From contig NZ_VFML01000001.1 of NCBI RefSeq assembly GCF_006715045.1, positions 1 through 64,000 on the forward strand: a stretch of DNA of 64,000 nt, given 5' to 3'. The position numbers and the translations under genes are program-made. Shown here piece after piece: positions 33,883 through 44,400 of this stretch. The stretch is from Amycolatopsis cihanbeyliensis. Lineage in GTDB: Bacteria; Actinomycetota; Actinomycetes; Mycobacteriales; Pseudonocardiaceae. The notes under the pieces were generated by a model. That model ran no database searches. It worked only from the letters and a program-made list of their open reading frames with translations, and was not told the origin of the DNA. Positions within the stretch are counted from its first letter, which is position 1. Each line of letters opens with the position of its first letter.

Positions 33883-35280
33883 TCAGGTACGGTCCAGAAC
33901 GGACCGGAGCGCGGCGATGAGTGTCCTGGCCTGCACGTTGACGTAGTGGCTGTACTTGAGGAACTCGGTGAGCTGGGGCAGCGACATCCAGCGGAACTCC
34001 GGTGGGGTGGCCAGCGGCAGCTCCTCGCCGGCATCCACGATGAGATAGCGGGTGGTCGCGTGGTAGAACCGGCCGCCCTCCTCGGACAGCACACTGTCGA
34101 ACAGCACGGACTCCGGCGGAGCCGAGCGCACCAGGTCGAGGTACCGGGGCTGGTGCTCGGGACCGAACTGCGTGTAGTTCTCCGGGGTGCACTGCACGGT
34201 GGGACCGAGTTCGACCACGTCCCGGTAGCCCGCCTCCACGCTGGCGTTGACCAGGGCGTGCGGTGTGCCGTGGTGGTACCGGACCAGCAGCGCCGCGATC
34301 CCGGTGCCGTGCGGCCGCAGCAGCGGCTGGCACCAGGACGGCACCTCCCGGGTGTTCGAGTCCACCTCGGCACCGATGATGTCGAAGTACCGGCCGTCCC
34401 GGTGCGTGATGCGGTCCGGCCGCACCCGCCATCCGCCCTCGTGCACCGACGGCAGCGGCATCAGGCGCGCGGTGACGGTGTGCTCGCTCTGCTGCTCGGT
34501 GATCCAGCTCCGGATCTCGACGTCGGTGTGCGCGCCCCGCCGGTCGTCCTGCTCCGGTGGGTGCCAGCCCGGCATGCAGGACAGCACCGTGCGGGTGTCC
34601 ATATTGACCAGGTTGTCCACCGCGAGCAGCCGGTTGAGCTGGCGCAGGGTGAGCCAGCAGAAGTCCTCCCGCGCCTCCACCTCGGGACCGACCTCCACGA
34701 TCATGTTCCGGTTCCGCTTGCAGTAGAACCAGGCACCCTGCTCGGACTGCAGCACATCGGCGAGGATCGTGCGGGTACCCGCACCGGAGGACCGGAAGTA
34801 CTCCAGGTACGGCACCGCGGACCCCCCGTGCGCACGGGTGTAGTTACTCCTGGTGGCCTGCACCGTGGGCGAGAGCTGGATACCGTTGACGTTGCCCGGT
34901 TCGGTCTTGGCCTGCACCAGGCAGTGCAGCAGCCCGTCGATCTCCCGCACCACGATGCCGAGGATGCCGATCTCCGGCTGGTTGATGATGGGCTGCGACC
35001 ACACCGGCACCGGGCCGGTGTCCGTACTGACATGCAGCCCCTGCACCGAGTAGAACCGCCCGGACCGGTGCCGCAGGTCACCGAGCCCGGGACGGAAGTG
35101 CCAGCCGCGCATCTCGTCCAGCGGCACCAGGCGGACCCGCTGCCGGTGCTCCCGGCGGCGGTCCTCGAGCCAGCGCCGGACCCGCGCGTCGTCCCACACG
35201 GCGCCGTCCGTGGCCGATGCGGACGCCGCCAGTCGCGCGGCCAGCGTGGGATGCCGCGCGAGCGAGGCGAGCTCGATCAT
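33883..35280 (-). CDS. NDP-hexose 2,3-dehydratase
   Basis: The protein has 465 residues and consists of two homologous halves (about 25-230 and 245-455), each with the pattern '...RRSGRFYSVQGLHV...PVWSQPII' or 'HRDGRYFDIIGAEV...PSWCQPLL', as in the EvaA/TylX3/SpnO family. It removes the C-2 hydroxyl from an NDP-4-keto-6-deoxyhexose, giving a 3,4-diketo-2,6-dideoxy sugar for the aldo-keto reductase. I chose the ATG at 35280 (MIELASL) because GGAGGG lies 6 bases before it; a GTG-less upstream extension to 35313 has no ribosome site. It is the first gene of a two-gene minus-strand operon and is divergent from the four-module PKS. Confidence 0.94.
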   Translation of the reverse strand: MIELASLARHPTLAARLAASASATDGAVWDDARVRRWLEDRRREHRQRVRLVPLDEMRGWHFRPGLGDLRHRSGRFYSVQGLHVSTDTGPVPVWSQPIINQPEIGILGIVVREIDGLLHCLVQAKTEPGNVNGIQLSPTVQATRSNYTRAHGGSAVPYLEYFRSSGAGTRTILADVLQSEQGAWFYCKRNRNMIVEVGPEVEAREDFCWLTLRQLNRLLAVDNLVNMDTRTVLSCMPGWHPPEQDDRRGAHTDVEIRSWITEQQSEHTVTARLMPLPSVHEGGWRVRPDRITHRDGRYFDIIGAEVDSNTREVPSWCQPLLRPHGTGIAALLVRYHHGTPHALVNASVEAGYRDVVELGPTVQCTPENYTQFGPEHQPRYLDLVRSAPPESVLFDSVLSEEGGRFYHATTRYLIVDAGEELPLATPPEFRWMSLPQLTEFLKYSHYVNVQARTLIAALRSVLDRT

Positions 35281-35330
35281 AGCCTGCCCTCCGAGCGTTG
35301 CCGGTCGCCCCACATGGTGGCGCCAGGATG

Positions 35331-35346
35331 CGCGGCAAAACCCCAG
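35331..35346. promoter_or_regulatory. LuxR-type 16-bp operator, box 4
   Basis: CGCGGCAAAACCCCAG matches 13 of 16 positions of the PAS-LuxR consensus. It lies in the 185-base region between the divergent 2,3-dehydratase and the four-module PKS, 51 bases from the former. Together with the box at 35371 it repeats the two-box layout found before the first PKS gene. Confidence 0.5.
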
Positions 35347-35365
35347 TGTTTGCGGCGTCCCCGGT

Positions 35366-35403
35366 CCGCTCTGGGGGAATGTGCAGTTCCCCGTGGGTAC
35401 GTT
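35366..35403 (+). promoter_or_regulatory. Putative promoter of four-module PKS with LuxR-like box 4b
   Basis: CTGGGGGAATGTGCAG (35371-35386) differs in one base from the element before the first PKS gene. The -10-like TACGTT (35398-35403) follows at the same 11-base distance. The preceding CCGCT is shared too. The distance to the upstream box is 24 bases here and 45 before the first PKS, a difference of 21 bases (two helical turns). A leader of about 55 bases would precede the ATG. Confidence 0.5.
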
Positions 35404-35465
35404 TCGCGGCTGGCGCTCGCTGTTCCGCCGCAGGAGTACAGATCACGGTTGGGGTTGGGCCACGC

Positions 35466-38400
35466 ATGCCAGAGGACCAGGACAGGGTTGTCGACTACCT
35501 TCGGCGGGTCACCGTCGACCTGAGCCGCGCCCGCCAGCGGGTCGAGGAGCTCGAGTACCGCAACCACGAGCCGATCGCCATCGTGGGCATGGGCTGCCGG
35601 TACCCCGGCGGGGTCGGTTCACCGGAGGACCTGTGGCGCCTGGTGCACGGGGGCGTGGACGCCATCTCCACCTTCCCCCGGGACCGGGGCTGGCGCACCG
35701 GCGACACCTCCGGCCCCGGGCTGGGCGGGTTCCTGGACGGCGCGGCCGAGTTCGATCCGGCGTTCTTCGGCATGTCACCCCGGGAGGCCATGTCCACCGA
35801 CGCCCAGCACCGGCTGCTGCTGGAGGTGTCCTGGGAGGCGCTGGAACACGCGCGTTTCGACCCGCACTCGCTGCGCGGCAGCCGCACCGGGGTGTTCGCC
35901 GGGATCATCTACGGCGACTACGGCACCCTGCTCGATCCCGACGACTTCCGCGGTTATCAGGGCACCGGCAGCGCGCAGAGTCTCGGCTCCGGCCGGGTGG
36001 CCTACACCCTGGGCCTGGAGGGCCCGGCGGTCAGCGTGGACACCGCCTGCTCCTCCTCCCTGGTTTCGCTGCACCTCGCGATCCGGTCGCTGCGTTCCGG
36101 GGAATGCTCGCTGGCCCTGGCCGGCGGGGTGACCGTGATGTCCACCCCGGCCCCGTTCACCGAGTTCGCCCGGCACGGCGGGTTGGCGGCGGACGGGCGA
36201 TGCAAGGCGTTCTCCGATGCCGCGGACGGTACGGGGTGGTCGGAGGGCGTCGGGGTGTTGGTGTTGGAACGCCTGTCGGATGCGGAGCGGAACGGGCATC
36301 GGGTGTTGGCGGTGGTACGGGGCAGCGCGGTGAACTCCGACGGGGCCTCCAACGGCCTGACCGCACCGAACGGGCCCGCGCAACAGCGGGTGATCGAGGA
36401 CGCGCTCGGCGACGCCGGACTGTCCACCCAGGACGTTGATGTGGTGGAGGCGCACGGAACGGGCACCAGGCTGGGTGATCCGATCGAGGCGCAGGCGTTG
36501 CTGGCGACCTACGGGCAGGATCGGCAGACCCCGCTGCTGCTGGGTTCGGTCAAGTCCAACCTCGGGCACACCCTGGCCGCCGCGGGGGTGGCGGGTGTGA
36601 TCAAGATGGTGCAGGCGATGCGGTATGGGGTGGCGCCGCGCACGCTGCATGCCGAGGAACCGTCCTCGCATGTGGATTGGTCCGTGGGTGCGGTGGAGTT
36701 GTTGGCTGGTGCGGTGGGGTGGCCGGAGTCCGGTCGTGTTCGGCGGGCTGGGGTGTCGTCGTTCGGGATCAGTGGCACCAACGCCCACGTCGTCCTGGAG
36801 GCGGCCGATGCGGCGGAGGCGGCGGAGCCCACGGACCCGGATGGCACCCGGCGGCCCACGGTGGTGCCGTGGGTGGTGTCCGCGCGGTCGGCGAGCGGCC
36901 TGCGAGCGCAGGCGGGACGGCTGCGCGCGCGACTGGATGCCGGGACCTCGGACGCCGCCGATATCGGGCTGTCGCTGGGTCTGACCCGGTCGGCCTTCGA
37001 ACATCGTGCGGTGGTACTGGCCGGGGACCAGCCCGCCGCACTGCGGTCGCTGACGGCCATCGCCGAGGGAGACGCCGACCCGGCGGTGATCCAGGGCTCC
37101 ACGGTTACCGGGAAGACGGCGTTTGTGTTTTCGGGTCAGGGTTCGCAGCGGTTGGGGATGGGTCGGGAGTTGTATGGGCGGTTTTCGGTGTTTGCGGAGG
37201 CGTTTGATGAGGTGGTGGCGGAGTTGGGGGTGTCGGTTCGGGAGGTGGTGTGGGGTGAGGATGCGGAGGTGTTGATGGGGACGGGTTGTGCGCAGCCTGC
37301 GTTGTTTGCGGTGGAGGTTGCGTTGTGTCGGTTGTTGGGGTCGTGGGGGGTGCGGCCGGATGTTGTGGTGGGGCATTCGGTGGGTGAGTTGGCGGCGGCG
37401 CAGGTGGCTGGGGTGTTGTCGTTGCGGGATGCGTGTGTGGTGGTGTCGGCTCGGGCTCGGTTGATGCAGGCCCTGCCCGCGGATTCCGGGGTGATGGTGG
37501 CGGTGGGGGCTGGTGTGGATGTGGTGGCCCCGTTGCTCGTGGAGGGGGTGTCGGTTGCGGCGGTGAATGCGCCGGGTTCGGTGGTGTTGTCGGGGGAGCG
37601 GGAGGCGGTGGGGGAGGTTGTCGCCGGTCTGGTGCGGGAGGGGTATCGGACGCGGTATTTGTTGGTGAGTCATGCGTTTCATTCGCCGTTGATGGAGCCG
37701 ATGTTGGCGGAGTTCGGGGAGGTGGTGCGGGGGGTTTCGCCTGGTTTTGGGGAGGTTCCGGTGGTGTCGACGGGTCCGGTGGGGGAGGAGTTTGGGTCGG
37801 TGGGGTATTGGGTGCGGCAGGTGCGGGAGCGGGTGCGGTTTGCGGATGCGGTGCGGGCGTTGGTTGAGTCGGGTGTGACGCGGTTTGTTGAGGTCGGGCC
37901 GGATGGGTCGTTGTGCGCGGCTGTCCAGGAGTCCGCACCGGAGGCGTTGGTGGTGCCGGTGTTGCGGAGTGAGGGTGGTGAGGAGGAGGCGGTTGTTCGG
38001 GGGTTGGCTCGGTTGCATGTGGGTGGTGTGTCGGTGGACTGGGAGGGTTTTTTCGCGGGGACGGGTGCTCGGGTGGTGGATCTGCCGACGTATGCGTTTC
38101 AGCATCAGCATTTTTGGCCCGCGCCTTTGACGGCTCGCGGTGATGCCGGCGGGCTCGGACTCGACACCGCCACCCACCCCCTGCTGGGCGCCAGAACGGC
38201 CATTGCCGACTCCTCCGGGGTGCTGTTCACCGGGCGGCTGTCCACCGCGACCCATCCCTGGCTGGCCGACCACCAGGTCGGCGGCAGGACCCTGCTCCCG
38301 GGCACGGCACTGCTGGAACTGGCCATGCGAGCGGGGGACGAGGTGGGCTGCACGCGGGTGGCCGAACTGACCCTGCTCACCCCGCTGGCACTGCCGGACC

Positions 38401-41400
38401 AGGACGCGGTAAACGTGCAGGTCTGGGTCGGCGCCGAGGACGAACCCGGCACTCGCCCGATCGGGATCTACAGCCGCCCCGCCGAGATACCCGAAGACGA
38501 GTGGACCCGGCACGCCTCGGGCAGGCTGACGACCGGTGAGCGGGTCGGCGAGTTCGGGCCAGGGGAATGGCCGCCGAGCGGGGCCACCCCACTGGACCTG
38601 ACGGGTCACTACGACCGGGCCGCGGAGGACGGCTTCGACTACGGCCCCGTGTTCCGCGGCCTGCGCGCCGCCTGGCAGTTCGGCACCGAGATCCTCGCCG
38701 AGGTGGCGCTACCGGACCAGAACCGGGAGGACGGCGGCTTCGGCCTGCACCCGGCGCTGCTGGACGCGGCCCTGCACGCCATACCGTTCGCCTTTCCCGA
38801 GGGCACGGCAGGACCAGGGCTCCCGTTCCGGTGGGAGGGAGCCTCCCTGCACGCCGTGGGAGCGGCAGTGCTGCGGGTCCGGATCACCCCGCGCGCCGAA
38901 GGCGAACTCGCGTTGACCGCGGTGGACCCCGACGGCTCCCCCGTGGTTTCGGTCGATTCCCTGACGCTGCGCCCCCCTGCCGAGATCACCGAAACCGTGA
39001 CCCGAGCCGAACCAGTGTTCACCGTGGCCTGGTCCCCGCTGCCACCGCCACCGCCGAGCACGGCCGAGCCCACGGTGGCCGTGCTCGGCGACGGGCTGGA
39101 CTCGGTCACCGATCCGGTGCCGGACCTGGTGCTCCTCGACCTGACCGGGTCCGCGACCGGGGAGGTGGTGGCGGCCACGCACCGGCAGACGGCCCGCGTC
39201 CTGCACCTGGCGCAACAGTGGCTCGACGAGGAACGGTTCGCACCTTCCCGGCTGGTCGTGATGACGCGTGGTGCGCTGGACGGCGGTGACCCGGCCGCGG
39301 CCGCGGTGGGCGGGCTGCTGCGTTCCGCCGCCGCCGAGCACCCGGGCCGGTTCGTCCTGCTGGACATCGAGTCCGAGGACGATGTCGCGCTCGCGTTACC
39401 GTGGCTGGCGACCGCGAACGAGACGCAACTCGCCGTCCGGGACGGCGCGGTATGCGCCGGAAGGCTACGCCGGACCTTGCCGGACCCCGGTTCCACCTGG
39501 GACCGGGACGGCGTGGTGCTGCTGACCGGCGGCACCGGCGGTGTCGGCAGGGAACTCGCCCGGCACCTGGCGGCCCAGGGGTTCCGGCACCTCGTGCTGG
39601 CCGGCCGCCGTGGTCCCGCCGCCGACGGCGCGCAGGACCTGATCGGGGAACTGGCCTGCCTGGGAGCCGAGGCACGGCTGGTCTCCTGCGACCTCGGCGA
39701 CCGCGATGCGGTACGCGAGCTGGTCGAGCAGGCCGGTGCGGCACGCCCGCTGACCGCCGTGGTGCACGCGGCCGGGGTCACCGACGACGGGGTACTGGCC
39801 TTCCAGAGCCCCGAACGACTCGCCACAGTGCTCCACCCCAAGGCCGATGCCGCCTGGTACCTGCATGAGGCCACGCGGGATATGCCGCTGGCCGGTTTCG
39901 TGCTGTTCTCTTCGGCCGCGGGGGTGTTCGGTACTCCGGGGCAGGCCAACTATGCCGCAGCGAACGCGTTCCTGGACGGTCTTGCCACGCGACGGCACCG
40001 GGACGGGTTGCCGGGACTGTCCCTGGCCTGGGGAGCCTGGACCACCGGCATGGCCGCCGAGATGTCTGATGTGGACCGGGATCGGATGGCGCGCACCGGG
40101 TTCCGGCCGCTGGAGATCGCGGAAGGTCTCGCGCTGTTCGACCGGGCGGTGAGTACCGACGCCACCTGCCTGGTAGCCGCCCCACTGGACGTCCGCACTC
40201 TCCGCGCGGCTCCGGAGATACCGCCGATGCTGTGGGAACTCGCGGGGGTACGGCGGCGGGCCGCGAGCCGGGGCTCGGCCACCACCGAGCACCTGGCAAA
40301 GCGGTTGCGTGGCGTGCCGGAGGCGGAGCGGTTCGAGGTGCTGTCGGATGTGGTGTGTGGCCGGGTGGCCTCCGTGTTGGGGTACGGGGACGGGTTCGTG
40401 GTGGGCAGCGATGTGTCGTTTCGGGAGTTGGGTTTCGATTCGTTGACGGCGGTGGAGTTGCGGAACGAGTTGGGTGCGGTGACGGGGTTGCGGTTGCCCG
40501 CGACGCTGGTTTTCGACTTCCCTTCGGTGGGTGGCGTGGTGGAGTTCCTGCTGGGCGAGTTGGTGGGGTCGGGTGGTGCGGGTGAGTCCGTCGTGGGCGT
40601 GGGTGCGGGTGCTGTGTCGGGTGATCCGGTCGTGGTGGTGGGTATGGGGTGCCGCTACCCGGGTGGAGTGAACTCTCCCGAGGACCTGTGGGATCTCGTG
40701 CTCGGTGAGAAGGACTCGATCAGTGGCTTTCCCACCGACCGGGGCTGGGACCTGGACACCCTGTTCCACCCGGACCCGGACCATCCCGGTACCTCCTACA
40801 CCCGCTCGGGTGGGTTTCTGCATGATGCCTCCGGTTTCGATGCGGGGTTTTTCGGGATGTCGCCGCGGGAGGCGGTGGCGACGGATGCGCAGCAGCGGTT
40901 GTTGTTGGAGGTGTCGTGGGAGGCGTTGGAGCGTGCGGGGATTGATCCGTTGGGGTTGCGGGGGTCGGCGACGGGGGTGTTTGCGGGGGTGATGTACAGC
41001 GACTACGGGACCCTGCTCGGCGGCGAGTTCGAAGGGCACCAGAGTACGGGAAGCGCGCCCAGTGTGGCGTCGGGTCGGGTGGCTTACGCGTTGGGTCTTG
41101 AGGGTCCCGCGGTGACGGTGGATACGGCGTGTTCGTCGTCGTTGGTGTCGTTGCATTTGGCGGTGCAGGCGTTGCGGTTGGGGGAGTGTTCGTTGGCGTT
41201 GGCTGGTGGGGTGACGGTGATGGCGACGCCGGGTACGTTTGTGGGTTTTTCTCGTCAGGGTGGGTTGGCGCCTGATGGGCGGTGTAAGGCGTATGGCGAG
41301 GGCGCGGATGGTACGGGGTGGTCGGAGGGTGTGGGGGTGTTGGTGTTGGAGCGGTTGTCGGATGCGGTGCGGAATGGGCGTCGGGTGTTGGCGGTGGTGC

Positions 41401-44400
41401 GGGGTTCTGCGGTGAATCAGGATGGTGCGTCGAATGGGTTGACGGCGCCGAATGGTCCTGCGCAGCAGCGGGTGATTCGGCAGGCGTTGGGGTCGGCGGG
41501 GTTGTCTGGTGTGGATGTGGATGTGGTGGAGGGTCATGGGACGGGGACGTCGTTGGGTGATCCGATTGAGGTGCAGGCGTTGTTGGCGACGTATGGGCAG
41601 GGTCGTGAGGTTCCGTTGTTGTTGGGTTCGGTGAAGTCGAATTTGGGGCATACGCAGGCGGCGGCGGGGGTGGCTGGGGTGATCAAGATGGTGTTGGCGA
41701 TGCGGTATGGGGTGGTGCCGCGCTCGCTGCATGCTGAGGTGCCGTCTTCGCATGTGGATTGGTCTGTGGGTGCGGTGGAGTTGTTGGCGGAGCGGGCGGC
41801 GTGGCCGGAGGCCGGCAGGGCCCGCCGGGCTGGGGTGTCGTCGTTTGGGATTAGTGGCACTAATGCGCATGTGGTGTTGGAGCAGGGTCCCGTTCCGGTT
41901 GAGGCGGCGGCTCCTGTGGCGGGGTCTGTGGTGGTGCCGTGGGTGGTGTCGGCGAAGTCGGAGGCGGCGTTGACCGCGCAGGTGGGACGACTCACCGCGA
42001 TGCTGAGCACCGATCCCCGGCCGAATCCGGTGGACATCGGGTGGTCGTTGGTGTCGGGTCGTTCGGTGTTTGAGCATCGTGCGGTGTTGTTGGTTGGGGG
42101 TGGGGGTGTTGCGGTGGAGGTTGCTCGTGGGGTGGCTGGTGTGGGTAGGACGGCGTTTGTGTTTTCGGGTCAGGGTTCGCAGCGGTTGGGGATGGGTCGG
42201 GAGTTGTATGGGCGGTTTTCGGTGTTTGCGGAGGCGTTTGATGAGGTGGTGGCGGAGTTGGGGGTGTCGGTTCGGGAGGTGGTGTGGGGTGAGGATGCGG
42301 AGGTGTTGATGGGGACGGGTTGTGCGCAGCCTGCGTTGTTTGCGGTGGAGGTTGCGTTGTGTCGGTTGTTGGGGTCGTGGGGGGTGCGGCCGGATGTTGT
42401 GGTGGGGCATTCGGTGGGTGAGTTGGCGGCGGCGCAGGTGGCTGGGGTGTTGTCGTTGCGGGATGCGTGCGCGGTGGTCGGCGCGCGCGCCCGGTTGATG
42501 CAGGCCCTGCCCGCGGACATCGGTGCGATGGTCGCCGTCCGCGCCGGGGAACGGGAGATCCAGCCGTTGTTGGAGTCCTATCCGGGCCGGGTGTCGGTTG
42601 CGGCGGTGAATGCGCCTGGTTCGGTGGTGTTGTCGGGGGAGCGGGAGGCGGTGGAGGCGATTGTGGCGGTTCTGGTTGGGCGGGGGTATCGGGTGCGGTA
42701 TTTGTCGGTGAGTCATGCGTTTCATTCGCCGTTGATGGAGCCGATGTTGGCGGAGTTTGCCCGGGCTATCGATGGGATCACGGTGGAGCGGGCGGGTATT
42801 CCGGTGTTGCCTACCGCTGCTGAGGGGTCTGGTGGCTTCGGTTCGGTGGAGTATTGGGTGCGGCAGGTGCGGCAACCTGTCCGGTTCGCTGACACGGTCG
42901 AGGCCCTCGGCGAGCGCGGCGTCGGCACTGTGCTGGAGGTCGGGCCGGATGGCTCGCTGTGCGCCGCCGTGCAGGAAACGCTGCCCGAGGCCACCGTGCT
43001 GCCGGTGTTGCGGAGTGAGGTTGGTGAGGAGGAGGCGGTTGTTCGGGGGTTGGCTCGGTTGTATGTGGGTGGTGTGTCGGTGGATTGGGCGGGTTTTTTC
43101 GCGGGGACGGGTGCTCGGGTGGTGGATCTGCCGACGTATGCGTTTCAGCATCAGCATTTTTGGCCCGCGCCTTCGACGGCTCGCGGTGATGCCGGCGGGC
43201 TCGGACTCGACACCGCCACCCACCCCCTGCTGGGTGGCGCGGTGGAACTCGCGGATGAGTCCGGCGTCCTGCTCACCGGCGTGCTCTCCCCGCGCACCCA
43301 TCCCTGGCTGGCCGACCATGCCGTCGGCGGGCGGATCCTGTTCCCCGGTACCGGTTTCCTCGAACTGGCGGTCCATGCCGGTGACCAGGTGGGCTGCGAC
43401 CGCGTCGAGGAACTGACCCTGGGCGCGCCCCTGGTGCTGCCCGCGCAAGGTCGGGTCCGGTTGCAGGTCCGGGTCGGCCCGCCCGACGAGCACGGCAGGC
43501 GGCCACTCACCATCCACGCCCGGCAGGAGAGCGCGCAGGACAGCCCGTGGACCCGGCATGCCGACGGCGTGCTGACCACCACCGATCCCGCCACCGAGCC
43601 CGCCGTCCCCGATACGAACTGGCCGCCACCGGACGCCGAACCGGTGGACATGAGCGGGCTGTACGAGTGGTTCGCGGGGGCCGGCTACGCCTACGGCCCC
43701 CTGTTCCGCGGACTACGCGCCGCATGGCGACGCGCGGGCGAGGTACTCGCCGAGGTCGCTCTGCCGGATGGGGACGCCGACGGGTTCGGCCTGCACCCCG
43801 CGGTACTGGACGCGGCGCTGCACGCACTGGCGGCGACCCGGCCCTGGACCGGCGAGCAACGGTTGCCCTTCGCCTGGGAGGGCGTGACCCTGCATGCCTC
43901 CGGCGCCTCGCTGCTGCGGGTGCGGCTGACCGACCGGGACGGTGACGGCGTGGCCATCGCCGCCGCCGACGCGGCGGGCGAGCCGGTCGTCACCATCGAC
44001 GCGCTGCGGGACCGGGTCGTGGACGGCACGGAACTCGGTGCGTCGGCCGACCCCGCGCGGGATACGCTGTTCACCCTCGACTGGACCCCGGCACCCGAGC
44101 CCGGCGCGGGGCCACCGGCCCCGGTGGCCGTACTCGGCGAGCACCCCGCGGACTGGGCCCTGCCGCCGGACACGATCCATGGCGCGGACCTGCCCGAACT
44201 GGCGGACCTCGCCGCGGCGGGCACGCTGCCCGGTACCGTGCTGGCCCATCTCGCCGCCGACCCCGCCGAGGTCGTCACGGGCGCACACCGGGTCACGACC
44301 GACCTGCTGGCGCTGGCCCAGCGGTGGCTGGCCGACGACCGGCTGGCCGGTACCCGGCTCGTCCTCGTGACCGGCGGCGCGGAGCACGACGACAACCTGC

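Noticed and set aside
39465..43559. Long minus-strand open frame opposite PKS modules M4 and M5
   Set aside because: Same GC-driven artefact; its product is repetitive (His, Arg, Pro) and mirrors the repeated PKS DNA.
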